Shown here: one piece after another, positions 6,987 through 15,059 of the stretch
How positions within the stretch are numbered: the stretch's first letter is position 1
How the letters are laid out: the number at the start of each line of letters is the position of its first letter
Source: JBOFCO01 sp051646105
Lineage (GTDB): Bacteria; Pseudomonadota; Alphaproteobacteria; Rhodobacterales; Rhodobacteraceae
DNA length: 20,503 nt
Direction of reading: 5' to 3'
NCBI GenBank assembly: GCA_051646105.1
Contig: JBOFCO010000103.1
Location: forward strand, 1 to 20,503
Notes under the pieces: generated by a model
What the model was told of the DNA's origin: nothing
Database searches by the model: none
The model's input: the letters and a program-made list of their open reading frames with translations, nothing else
Translations under genes and position numbers: made by a program

Positions 6987-7015
6987 TTGCGCACAATATC
7001 CTTGGCGGCTATAGT
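6987..7015 (+). promoter_or_regulatory. Promoter of gyrA
   Basis: TTGCGC (6987-6992) and TATAGT (7010-7015) are separated by 17 bp, a good match to a housekeeping sigma-70-type promoter. Transcription would begin near 7022, giving a leader of about 36 nt to the GTG start at 7058. This lets gyrA be expressed independently of the upstream yqaA-dsbB pair. Confidence 0.6.
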
Positions 7016-7057
7016 CCGCACCAACAATATGTAGCGCAGGCAGCGAAAGATATTCCC

Positions 7058-9772
7058 GTGAACGACACGCCGGAAACCCCTGAAAACGAAGAAGAAATCC
7101 CGGAGCGGCCGACATATGACGGCCCGAAGGTTTCCATCGTCGATGAAATGCGGAATTCCTTCATCGACTACGCGATGAGCGTGATCGTTTCGCGCGCCAT
7201 TCCGGACCTGCGCGACGGGTTGAAACCGGTGCATCGCCGCATCCTGTATTCGATGCACGAAACCGGGAACACCCACGACAAGTCCTATCGCAAATCGGCG
7301 CGCCCCGTGGGTGACGTGATGGGGAAATATCACCCCCATGGCGATGCCGCGATCTATGATGCGCTGGTCCGCATGGCCCAGGATTTTTCGATGTCGCTGC
7401 CGCTGCTCGACGGGCAGGGCAACTTTGGGTCGATGGACGGCGATAACCCGGCGGCGATGCGCTATACCGAAGTGCGGATGGACAAGCCCGCCGCATCACT
7501 GCTGGCCGATATCGAAAAGGAAACCGTCGACTTTCAGGACAACTACGACGGCAAGGACCGTGAGCCGACGGTTCTGCCCGCGCGTTACCCGAACCTGCTT
7601 GTCAACGGCACCGAAGGTATCGCCGTCGGCATGGCCACCCGCATCCCGCCGCACAATCTGGGCGAGGTGATTGATGCCACGCTGGCCATGATCGAAAACC
7701 CCGACATTTCCGCCGAAGAGCTTATGGAAATCGTCCCCGGCCCTGATTTTCCGACGGGCGGGCTGATCCTGGGACGCTCAGGCGCACGCAAGGCTTATCT
7801 GGAAGGGCGTGGCAGCGTCATCATCCGCGCAAAAACCCGGATCGAGGAACTGCGCAAGGACCGCTTTGCCATCGTTGTCGACGAAATCCCCTATCAGGTG
7901 AACAAGGCCACGATGATCGAGCGCATTGCGGAAATGGCCCGCGACAAGAAAATCGAGGGCATCGCCCATGTGCAGGACGAATCCGACCGCGTCGGTGTCC
8001 GGGTTGTGGTGGAGCTGAAGCGCGATGCGACGCCGGATGTGGTGCTGAACCAGCTGTTCCGCTTCACCCCGATGCAGACCAGCTTTGCCTGCAACATGCT
8101 GGCGTTGAACGGCGGTCGCCCCGAACAGCTTACCTTGCGGGATTTTCTGGCCTATTTCATCCAGTTCCGGGAAGAGGTCGTCGCCCGCCGCACCGCGTTC
8201 GAACTGCGCAAGGCGCGTGAACGCAGCCATATCCTGTGCGGTCTGGCGGTGGCTGTGTCCAATGTCGATGAAATCGTGGCGACGATCCGCAGCTCTGCCG
8301 ATCCGGCCGAGGCCCGCGAAAGACTGATGGCCCGGCGCTGGCCCGCACATGACATCGTGGAATACATCCGCTTGATCGATGACCCGACACATCCGGTGAA
8401 CGAGGATGGCACCTATAACCTGTCAGAAGCCCAGGCCCGCGCCATTCTGGATTTGCGCCTGCAAAGGTTGACGGCGATGGGGGTGCAGGAAGTCACCGAC
8501 GAATTGCAGGAACTGGCGGCAAAGATCCGCGATTTCCTGTCGATCCTGTCCAGCCGCGAGCGGGTGCTCACCATCATCTCGACCGAACTGCGCGAGGTTC
8601 GCGAAGCCTTTGCCGTGCCGCGCCGGACAGAGATCATGGACTGGTCCGGCGATATGGAGGATGAGGATCTGATCGAGCGCGAGGATATGGTCGTGACCAT
8701 CACCTCGGGCGGGTACATCAAGCGCACCCCGCTTGCCGAATTCCGGTCGCAGAACCGCGGCGGCAAGGGCCTTTCCAGCATGGCCACCAAGGAAGACGAT
8801 GTGGTGACCACGCTGTTCGTGGCCAACACGCACACGCCTTTGCTGTTCTTCACCACCGACGGCATGGTCTACAAGATGAAAACCTGGCGTCTGCCCATGG
8901 CGGGGCGAACCGCCAAGGGCAAGGCGATGGTCAATATCCTGCCGATCACCCAGGGCGTGTCCATCGCCGCGCTGATGCCCGTGGATGTGCCGGAAGAAGA
9001 GTGGGAAAGCCTGCAGATCGTCTTTGCCACCAGCGATGGCGACGTGCGGCAGAACGATCTTTCGGATTTCACCAATGTCATGCGCAACGGGAAGATCGCC
9101 ATGAAACTGCCCGAGGGCACGACCCTGGTGAACGCTGCGATTGCGGATGAGAATGACGACGTCATGCTTGTGACCGAGGCCGGTCGCGCGATCCGCTTTT
9201 CCACCCAGGAAATCCGTGTGTTCAAGTCGCGCGGGTCGACCGGCGTGCGCGGCATCAGGCTGGCGGAGGGCGACAGCGTGGTTTCCATGGCGATCATTCG
9301 CCATTTCGAAGCCACCCCTGAAGAGCGCGCCGCCTATCTGAAACAGCGCAGGCTGATGGCCGGTGTGACGGAGGATGACACCGACGAGGACGAGGACGAG
9401 GTCGCCGCCGGGCAGCTTTCCACGGAACGCTATGCAGAGATGTCGGCGGCCGAAGACCTGATCCTGACCATCACCCGTGGCGGTTCGGGCAAGCTGTCAT
9501 CCTCGCATGACTATCCGGTGCGTGGTCGCGGCGGCATGGGGGTAAAGGCGATTTCGCCCGGTCCCCGTGGCGGCCGCATCGTTGCGTCCTTCCCTGTGGA
9601 AAACGCCGATCAGATCATGCTGGCCACCGACAGCGGCCAATCGATCCGGGTGCCTGTCGACCAGATCAGCTTCCGGTCCCGCAGCGCGGGCGGGGTCAGG
9701 GTGTTCAACGTCGGCACGGATGAAGAGGTTGTTTCGGTCGCCCGCGTCGCCGATCAGGGCGAGGCAGAGTAA
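7058..9772 (+). CDS. gyrA: DNA gyrase subunit A
   Basis: The 904-residue protein is the breakage-reunion subunit of DNA gyrase, which with GyrB introduces negative supercoils using ATP. The winged-helix/tower region follows FIDYAMSVIVSRAIPDLRDG. The catalytic tyrosine is Tyr136 in AAMRYTE (E. coli Tyr122). The C-terminal beta-pinwheel contains a GyrA box, QNRGGKG at 565-571, which separates gyrase from topoisomerase IV. In the quinolone region KYHPHGDAAIYDALVRM, Ala97 replaces the E. coli Ser83 position and Asp101 keeps Asp87. An acidic insert (DDTDEDEDE, about residues 773-781) lengthens the pinwheel and the C-terminal tail is short. The start is GTG at 7058; the ribosome site (GAAAGA) is weak. 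It has its own promoter and a terminator shared with the convergent opgC. Confidence 0.98.
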   Translation: MNDTPETPENEEEIPERPTYDGPKVSIVDEMRNSFIDYAMSVIVSRAIPDLRDGLKPVHRRILYSMHETGNTHDKSYRKSARPVGDVMGKYHPHGDAAIYDALVRMAQDFSMSLPLLDGQGNFGSMDGDNPAAMRYTEVRMDKPAASLLADIEKETVDFQDNYDGKDREPTVLPARYPNLLVNGTEGIAVGMATRIPPHNLGEVIDATLAMIENPDISAEELMEIVPGPDFPTGGLILGRSGARKAYLEGRGSVIIRAKTRIEELRKDRFAIVVDEIPYQVNKATMIERIAEMARDKKIEGIAHVQDESDRVGVRVVVELKRDATPDVVLNQLFRFTPMQTSFACNMLALNGGRPEQLTLRDFLAYFIQFREEVVARRTAFELRKARERSHILCGLAVAVSNVDEIVATIRSSADPAEARERLMARRWPAHDIVEYIRLIDDPTHPVNEDGTYNLSEAQARAILDLRLQRLTAMGVQEVTDELQELAAKIRDFLSILSSRERVLTIISTELREVREAFAVPRRTEIMDWSGDMEDEDLIEREDMVVTITSGGYIKRTPLAEFRSQNRGGKGLSSMATKEDDVVTTLFVANTHTPLLFFTTDGMVYKMKTWRLPMAGRTAKGKAMVNILPITQGVSIAALMPVDVPEEEWESLQIVFATSDGDVRQNDLSDFTNVMRNGKIAMKLPEGTTLVNAAIADENDDVMLVTEAGRAIRFSTQEIRVFKSRGSTGVRGIRLAEGDSVVSMAIIRHFEATPEERAAYLKQRRLMAGVTEDDTDEDEDEVAAGQLSTERYAEMSAAEDLILTITRGGSGKLSSSHDYPVRGRGGMGVKAISPGPRGGRIVASFPVENADQIMLATDSGQSIRVPVDQISFRSRSAGGVRVFNVGTDEEVVSVARVADQGEAE

Positions 9773-9779
9773 GCGCCGG

Positions 9780-9805
9780 ACGCGCGGGGATCAGCCCGCG
9801 CGTTT
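9780..9805. terminator. Terminator between convergent gyrA and opgC
   Basis: ACGCGCGGG (9780-9788) pairs perfectly with CCCGCGCGT (9795-9803) around a 6-nt loop, followed on the plus strand by a short TTT. The hairpin starts 7 bp past the gyrA stop. It also contains the opgC stop codon (9793-9791, in the loop) and its last codons, so the two convergent genes share it. The U-run is short on the plus strand and absent on the minus strand. Confidence 0.65.
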
Positions 9806-11023
9806 CGCCTCTGTCGCCCTGCGCAGGCTGCGGCGTGACCAGTCCTTTGCCCCGGCCAGCGCGAATTGCAGCGCCAGTCCGATGCTTAGGATCAGCACGT
9901 CAAAGGCCATGCTGGACGGCACTGCCAGTTTTGCCGCCTGCCCCATGAAGGACAGCACTGTTCCCAGCGCGAAGACAGGCAGCGCCTGACGGCCCAGCAG
10001 CGCCAGCGGTGCCGCCCAGCGGCTTTCGGCAAACCAGCGCACCGGCGCAAGGCATGAGATCACGTAGAACAGAGAAATGGCGTGCAGCAGTCGCGGGATG
10101 GCGACAAAGGTCTTGTCGAAATTGATGGTAAAGTTCGGGAAGCCCATGGTCGACAGCTTGCCCAGAAGGGCGTTCATCGTGCTGCCAAAGGGCGGGTATT
10201 TGACCCAGACCAGCGACATGACCAGATAGGCAACGGCAGGCCAGAACAGCCAGCGGCGTTCGGGCACGAACCTCTCCCCCCGCTTCAGCGCAAGCCCGGT
10301 CAGCAGGCCGAGGACGAACAGAAGCTGCCACGAGAACGGGTTAAAGAACCAGCCGCCGCTTGTCGGATGGTTCGGAAGGTTGAAGAACGTATATCCCGAT
10401 ACGGCCCACAGCAGGATCGATCCGGCCACCAGCCAGCCGCGCCAGCGCAGGCCCGCAAACAGCAGCAGCGGCGAGACGAAGATCAGCACGGCATAGACCG
10501 GCAGGATGTTCACATAGCCCCATTGATGGGCCATCAGCGGCAGCCCGATGAATACCCCGGTGGCGTCTTTCCACAGGTATTGCAGGTTGTTCTTGCCCAG
10601 CATGTCGGGTATGCCGCCGAACTTTGCCATTGCCGCCGCGATGCCAAGCGCCCAGACCATGACGACGATGTGCACCATATACAGCGTCCAGGCCCGCGAC
10701 CAGCAGCGCGCGATCCCCGGCCACCACGGGCGACTGACGAAATAGGTGCCGTAGGCCAGAGCCGCCGATATCCCCGACATGAAGACGAAGCTTTCTGCGG
10801 CATCCGTGAATCCGAAGTTGCGCGATGTGAATTTTTCGAAAGCATTGCCGGGAACGTGGTTGATGAAGATCATCACCAGACATAGCCCGCGCAGCACATC
10901 CAGCCTTGCATCGCGGACAGAAGGTCTTGGCGCGGGTCTTGATGCCATCTTCGGATATGGCACCACCTTGGCCTCGCCGTGGACGGCGGGCAGGATTTCA
11001 ACGGCAGGCATGGAACCGGACAT
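9791..11023 (-). CDS. opgC: OpgC, periplasmic-glucan acyl (succinyl) transferase
   Basis: The 410-residue integral membrane protein has about ten hydrophobic segments and the OpgC family block: RLDVLRGLCLVMIFINHVPG near residues 40-59 (His56) and FGFTDAAESFVFMSGISAAL near 70-89. In Rhodobacter sphaeroides, OpgC adds succinyl groups to the osmoregulated periplasmic glucans made by OpgGIH, giving them negative charge; the same role is inferred here. The ATG at 11023 lies 16 bp after the opgH stop, with AGGAT about 11 nt upstream. The longer in-frame ORF would run back into opgH. The N-terminal 35 residues before the first helix are variable and cytoplasmic. Last gene of the opg operon. Confidence 0.9.
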   Translation of the reverse strand: MSGSMPAVEILPAVHGEAKVVPYPKMASRPAPRPSVRDARLDVLRGLCLVMIFINHVPGNAFEKFTSRNFGFTDAAESFVFMSGISAALAYGTYFVSRPWWPGIARCWSRAWTLYMVHIVVMVWALGIAAAMAKFGGIPDMLGKNNLQYLWKDATGVFIGLPLMAHQWGYVNILPVYAVLIFVSPLLLFAGLRWRGWLVAGSILLWAVSGYTFFNLPNHPTSGGWFFNPFSWQLLFVLGLLTGLALKRGERFVPERRWLFWPAVAYLVMSLVWVKYPPFGSTMNALLGKLSTMGFPNFTINFDKTFVAIPRLLHAISLFYVISCLAPVRWFAESRWAAPLALLGRQALPVFALGTVLSFMGQAAKLAVPSSMAFDVLILSIGLALQFALAGAKDWSRRSLRRATEAKRAG

Positions 11024-11039
11024 GGGGATCTGATCCTGT

Positions 11040-12839
11040 TCAAACGGGGAAGGTGCCGTCGGCGGATTGCAGGACAGGGCCACCATTGCGCCAGCGGGCA
11101 AGGATGTCGTCATGACGCAGGACGATGCGCGGCACATGCATTTCGGACGGCACACGGAACACGCCGCTTTCGCCCGACGAAGGCCGCGATGTCCATGCAA
11201 TCAGTACGGGCGCGAACAGCATGGGCAGGCCCACGGGCAGCAGCCATGGCACCAGCGACGGCGCCAGATGCCACGTTGCCCACAATCCCAGTCCGCCGGT
11301 CAGAACGATGAACCGGCTTGCGGCCCAGGATTCCGCCAGCGTAAGCGACCCGTCGCCCCGGTTGTTCGGCGGCCAGCCGCCGTCTGTGCCCGACAGCACC
11401 TGAAGAACGGATCGCACCTGATACATCAGCAAAACCGGGGCGATCAGGCTGGACAGCACCAGATCGGCCAGGGTTGACAGGATGACCCTGCCCGTCCCGC
11501 CAAAGCGCAGCGCCCGTCCCGTCCACACCGCTTCGGTCAGGATCAGCAGCTTTGGCGCGACCAGCAACCCGAAGATGCCGATCGCCAATCCCATCGCCTT
11601 TGCGGTTTCGTCGCTGGGGAAGACCGGGAAAAGCTGATAGGGTTCAGGGAAGTAGTCGGGTTTGTGAATCTGCATCGCATCGAAGATGCTGGCGATCAGG
11701 AAACCGCCCCAGAACAGCGGTGCGACGTAGGCGAGAATGCCCTGCAAGAAGGCGAACCTGCTCCACCCCAGCAGGCCGGGAGTGGTCAGCAGCCGCGAAT
11801 GCTGCAAATTGCCCTGGCACCATCGCCGATCACGTTTTGCGTGATCGACAATGTTTTCAGGGGCTTCCTCGTAGGAACCTTCCAGATCCTCGTCCAGCCG
11901 CACCTGCCAGCCACCGCGGGCCAGAAGAGCGGCCTCGACAAAATCATGGCTCAGGATATGGCCACCAAAAGGCGGCCGTCCCGACAGTTCAGGCAGGCCG
12001 CAGCATTCGGCAAAGGCACGCGGCCGGATCATCGCATTATGGCCCCAGAACGGGCCGGAACGCCCCTGCATCCGGGCAAGACCGCGCGCAAAGACCGGCG
12101 CATGGAAGGCCGCGCCAAACTGCATCGCGCGCCCGAACCGCGACCGTGCGCGAATCGTCTTGGGCAGCGACTGCAAGAGGCCAAGGTTCGGCGCTGCTTC
12201 CATCCTCCGGGCCATTTCGGCGATGGTGCCCGCATCCAGCAGGCTGTCGGCATCCAGAATCATCGCATAATCATAGGCCGCGCCAGAGCGGCGGATGAAA
12301 TCCTCGATATTCCCGGCCTTGCGCCCTGTGTTGCTTTGTCTGCGGCGGTAATAGATGCGCCCGTCGCCACCGGTTTCGGCGATCAGACGGCGGTACCAGC
12401 GCAGTTCGGACCGTGCGATGGTTTCGTCACGCGTGTCGGACAGGATGGCAAAATCGAAAACGGCGCCGGGTTCCGTTTCCCGCAGCGCACTGTCCATCGC
12501 GGCGATGCGCGCAAATGTAACGGCGGGGTCTTCGTTATAGACAGGGACCAACACAACGGTCTTGCCCGCGATTGCACGGCGTCCGCGCCGCAAGCGATCC
12601 CGGCGTGGCATCAGCCCGACCAGCCCCTGCGCTGCACCCCAGGCCAGCCACAGCGTCGACGCAAGGATAAGCGCCGCACGGAACGCATCCGTAAGGCCCA
12701 GCCCGTCGGCGGCGCCGTATTGCAGGAACAGCATCACCGCCCCTGCCCCCGCAAGCCCCGCCAGCGACAGCGCGAATATGCGTGCCGCAAGCGGGCTGCG
12801 CATTGCCGATCCGCTGGCCGATGCCGGGACGGTCGTCAT
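11040..12839 (-). CDS. opgH: OpgH, glucans biosynthesis glucosyltransferase
   Basis: The 599-residue protein is a family 2 processive glucosyltransferase of the inner membrane that builds the glucan backbone from UDP-glucose. Two N-terminal helices (about 20-40, 52-76) precede the catalytic domain: VPVYNEDP (98-105), the donor-site DAD at 196-198 (MILDADSLLD), GHNAMIRPRAF, the acceptor-base motif HDF with Asp299, and the RDRRW product-binding motif (336-340) followed by CQGNLQH. Several C-terminal helices follow. It is shorter than E. coli OpgH (about 847 residues): the long cytoplasmic N-terminal extension is missing, and a matching segment appears to be encoded by the small gene immediately upstream. 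The ATG at 12839 follows the upstream stop by 1 bp, with GGAA 7 nt ahead. Confidence 0.95.
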   Translation of the reverse strand: MTTVPASASGSAMRSPLAARIFALSLAGLAGAGAVMLFLQYGAADGLGLTDAFRAALILASTLWLAWGAAQGLVGLMPRRDRLRRGRRAIAGKTVVLVPVYNEDPAVTFARIAAMDSALRETEPGAVFDFAILSDTRDETIARSELRWYRRLIAETGGDGRIYYRRRQSNTGRKAGNIEDFIRRSGAAYDYAMILDADSLLDAGTIAEMARRMEAAPNLGLLQSLPKTIRARSRFGRAMQFGAAFHAPVFARGLARMQGRSGPFWGHNAMIRPRAFAECCGLPELSGRPPFGGHILSHDFVEAALLARGGWQVRLDEDLEGSYEEAPENIVDHAKRDRRWCQGNLQHSRLLTTPGLLGWSRFAFLQGILAYVAPLFWGGFLIASIFDAMQIHKPDYFPEPYQLFPVFPSDETAKAMGLAIGIFGLLVAPKLLILTEAVWTGRALRFGGTGRVILSTLADLVLSSLIAPVLLMYQVRSVLQVLSGTDGGWPPNNRGDGSLTLAESWAASRFIVLTGGLGLWATWHLAPSLVPWLLPVGLPMLFAPVLIAWTSRPSSGESGVFRVPSEMHVPRIVLRHDDILARWRNGGPVLQSADGTFPV

Positions 12840-12840
12840 G

Positions 12841-13023
12841 TCAGTTTCCGGCGCGCTCTGCCCCGCCCGGCATCAGGCGGCGTACAAAGCCCAGCCCCAC
12901 TGCGGCCAGACGCGCAGACAGGCGTGGGCCTTCGAGCAGCTGCTTGGGCATGGCCAGCGGCGCATCGGGCAGTTGCCCCGGCATCATCGCTTCGCTGTGC
13001 AAAGTGTTCATGTCGACAGTCAC
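12841..13023 (-). CDS. opgI: Small OpgI-like protein
   Basis: This is a 60-codon gene between opgG and opgH. I place the start at GTG 13023, which overlaps the opgG stop as GTGA and has GGA about 7 nt ahead; ATG at 13011 is the alternative (56 residues). The stop is 1 bp before the opgH ATG, so translation is probably coupled on both sides. R. sphaeroides has a gene called opgI in this position that is needed for glucan backbone synthesis. The segment DAPLAMPKQLLEGPRL resembles, from memory, the PLAMPEQ-type motif in the N-terminal extension of gammaproteobacterial OpgH. It may therefore be a separated OpgH N-terminus. No signal peptide is seen; residues about 33-47 (ARLAAVGLGFVRRLM) are weakly amphipathic. 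The symbol is given by position and should be treated as provisional. Confidence 0.6.
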   Translation of the reverse strand: MTVDMNTLHSEAMMPGQLPDAPLAMPKQLLEGPRLSARLAAVGLGFVRRLMPGGAERAGN

Positions 13024-14657
13024 GGCTTCATCCACTGGAACATCCAAATTTCAGTCAGTTTGCGCTCGTAGCCCGACACGTGTGCTGCGAGTTCAACCAC
13101 GGCGCCGGGTTCGGCGGAAATGTCGATGGCCAGCCGCCACAGATCTTCGCCTTCGATCTTTGACAAGGCGACGACCTCGGCCTTGCCGTTCACCACGGTG
13201 ACCTCGGGCTTGATCTTTTCGTCATCGGCGGGCAGGCGCGACAGCATGCCCCCCCGGAAATCCACGACGAATTTCTTCCAGTCCGGCTGATCTTCGGGCA
13301 AAAGCCCCGCCGCCCCGCCACGACCGACGCGGGTTTCGCCAACGATGGCGCGATCTTCTGTTGCGGGAACGGGCAATTTGCCCCAGCGCAGCCGATAGGC
13401 GAACTCACGCGCCTCGCCAGCCTTGACCGGCGCATCGGGAACCCAGAAGGCCGCGATGTTGTCGTGAATTTCCAGATCACTAGGGATTTCCACCAGACGC
13501 ACAACGCCTGCCCCCCAGTCGCCGACAGGTTCCACATCCAGCGACGGCCGGTCCTGATAATGGGCGGCTGCATCCTGATACGACGCGAAGTCGCGATCGC
13601 GCTGGTGCAGGCCAAAGCTTTTCGGCCGAGTTTCGGCCATATAGGACGATCCCAGCTTTTCCGGATTGGTCAGCGCACGCCAGATCACGTCGCCGTTTTC
13701 ACGGACGATGCGCAGGCCATTGCTGTCGTGAACCTGCGGCCGGAAATCATCGAACCGCTCGCGGTTGTTTTCGGCAAACAGGAACATCGATGTCAGCGGC
13801 GCAATGCCAAGCTGCTCGACCTCATTGCGGAAGAACAGCCGCGCAGTGACGTCCATCACCGTTTCGACGCCGGGGGTGATGACAAAGCGATAGGCGCCAG
13901 TGACCGATGCGCTTTCAAGCGCGGCATAGACCACGACATGACGCGCGCCCGGTGCTGGTTTTTCCAGCCAGAAGGCATTGAACCGGGGAAATTCCTCGGT
14001 CGTCGAAAGGCCGCTGTTGATTGCCAGCCCGCGCGCCGACAGACCATAGGCATTGCCCTGCCCCAGCGCCCGGAAGTAGCTGGCACCCAGGAAGGATACC
14101 ACCTCGTCAAACAGGTCGGCGCGGTTCAACGGGAAGTTCAGCTTGAATCCGGCAACGCCCGGCAGCGCGAAATCCTTTGGCACGCGTTCCTTGAGATCGC
14201 CGCGATAGTCGAAGTCATCGGTGCTGAAAACCATTTCGGTCGCCATACCGTTTTCAACTTCAAAGATATGTACCGGTTCCTTGAACAGCCACCCGACATG
14301 GAAAGCATGCAGGCGGAATTCGCTACCCTCATAGTTCCAGCGTGCGCGCTTGGGCCAGAACTGGATCAGCACGTAATCGTCGTATTTCAGCGTCGCCAGA
14401 AAGTCAGACATGGCGGGAATAGGGCTGTCAGGGGCCGATGCTTTCTTGCGCATCGTTTCCGTGAGAGCATCGAAATCAAACTTCTGCGGTGCGGCATCGG
14501 CGGGCTTTTCCTGGGCCCGCAGCATCGATGGCAGTGCGGTCGTGCCCAACATTCCGGCAAGGCTGAACAGCGCCGCGCGCCGGGTCAGCCCACTGGCGGA
14601 TGGGACTGTGTTCGGACCGGTCAGGGATATGGCCAGGGGCCGGGTCGGGAAGGTCAA
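13020..14657 (-). CDS. opgG: OpgG/OpgD periplasmic glucan biosynthesis protein
   Basis: The 545-residue periplasmic protein acts on the nascent osmoregulated glucan; E. coli OpgG and OpgD are now known to have beta-1,2-glucanase activity. A long N-terminal signal carries a twin-arginine motif (LTRRAALFSLAG, Arg26-Arg27) and a likely cleavage after LRA48, suggesting Tat export as for OpgD. The mature protein has the MdoG domain: FDALTETMRKKA, DYVLIQFWPKRARWNYEG, FRLHAFHVGWLFKEPV, the conserved PQVHDSNGL (Asp311, which may match the reported catalytic acid), and a C-terminal immunoglobulin-like part ending KLTEIWMFQWMKP. There is no usable ATG: TTG at 14657 is chosen because ACAGGA lies 7 nt ahead, an in-frame TGA lies seven codons upstream, and the next ATG is inside the signal peptide. 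It overlaps the downstream small gene by 4 nt. Confidence 0.92.
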   Translation of the reverse strand: MTFPTRPLAISLTGPNTVPSASGLTRRAALFSLAGMLGTTALPSMLRAQEKPADAAPQKFDFDALTETMRKKASAPDSPIPAMSDFLATLKYDDYVLIQFWPKRARWNYEGSEFRLHAFHVGWLFKEPVHIFEVENGMATEMVFSTDDFDYRGDLKERVPKDFALPGVAGFKLNFPLNRADLFDEVVSFLGASYFRALGQGNAYGLSARGLAINSGLSTTEEFPRFNAFWLEKPAPGARHVVVYAALESASVTGAYRFVITPGVETVMDVTARLFFRNEVEQLGIAPLTSMFLFAENNRERFDDFRPQVHDSNGLRIVRENGDVIWRALTNPEKLGSSYMAETRPKSFGLHQRDRDFASYQDAAAHYQDRPSLDVEPVGDWGAGVVRLVEIPSDLEIHDNIAAFWVPDAPVKAGEAREFAYRLRWGKLPVPATEDRAIVGETRVGRGGAAGLLPEDQPDWKKFVVDFRGGMLSRLPADDEKIKPEVTVVNGKAEVVALSKIEGEDLWRLAIDISAEPGAVVELAAHVSGYERKLTEIWMFQWMKP

Positions 14658-14747
14658 TTCGAATCCTGTTTGTTTTCAGTGCTTCAGCTGCACTGCATAT
14701 GACAATTTTTCAGTAGGTTAGCTATGATCTTGACGCAACCCTGACCG

Positions 14748-15025
14748 GCGTATTTCGCAAGGGCCAAAGATTGGCAATCCGCATCTTGGTCGCAGGAAAG
14801 TGATGACCCGTTACAAATTCTTTGCAATCGCAGAAAAATCAGGGGGTTAGGTCATGCTGCAATCGCAGAAAATTCGACAGTTCCGGCCCGTGGGTCATGA
14901 ATCCCCTGCGCCCGACCCCAGTCACCTGCTGAAAGGATAGGCAATGCCTTGCCGACACCTCGGTTCGATCCGGGCAGGATCGTGCGAAAATATCGGTAAC
15001 CATGATTTGAGGCGCGTATTTCGCA
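14748..15025. repeat. 12-bp direct repeat GCGTATTTCGCA
   Basis: Two exact copies, 14748-14759 and 15014-15025, 266 bp apart in the same intergenic region, one near opgG and one near the end of the ridA-like gene. Each has GCG and CGC ends that form a short dyad around TATTT, a form common in regulator binding sites. No regulator is identified. Confidence 0.45.
14823..14872. repeat. 15-bp exact direct repeat, 35-bp period
   Basis: TGCAATCGCAGAAAA occurs at 14823-14837 and again at 14858-14872, 35 bp apart start to start. It lies about 170-215 bp upstream of the opgG start codon in non-coding DNA. The spacing is not a whole number of helical turns (about 3.3), so it is equally compatible with paired regulator sites or with remnants of a local duplication. 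Confidence 0.6.
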
Positions 15026-15059
15026 TAAATTTTGGGCATCCGCCGCCGCCGAATTTTGT

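Larger units (their letters stand above)
14658..15059. other. Intergenic region with two repeat families
   Basis: This 402-bp stretch lies between the opgG start and the ridA-like gene stop and must carry the opg operon promoter. No convincing gene is seen. It holds an exact 15-bp direct repeat (TGCAATCGCAGAAAA, 14823-14837 and 14858-14872) and an exact 12-bp direct repeat (GCGTATTTCGCA, 14748-14759 and 15014-15025), the second with GCG/CGC dyad ends. A 6-bp inverted repeat CAGTGC/GCACTG (14677-14695) falls in the opgG leader. On the minus strand a TTGCGT box with a weak TACTGA 17 bp on could be the opg promoter, but the -10 match is poor. Confidence 0.55.

Noticed and set aside
5906..7339. 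Minus-strand open frame (477 codons) opposite yqaA, dsbB and the start of gyrA
   Set aside because: It crosses three genes with recognised products and the gyrA promoter, and is rich in Arg/His/Gln as expected for an antisense shadow.
11664..13163. Plus-strand open frame (499 codons) opposite opgH and the opgI-like gene
   Set aside because: Antisense to opgH, which has all glucosyltransferase motifs; the composition is typical of a shadow frame.
13464..14702. Plus-strand open frame (412 codons) opposite opgG
   Set aside because: Antisense to the well-supported opgG; no domain, signal or ribosome site of note.
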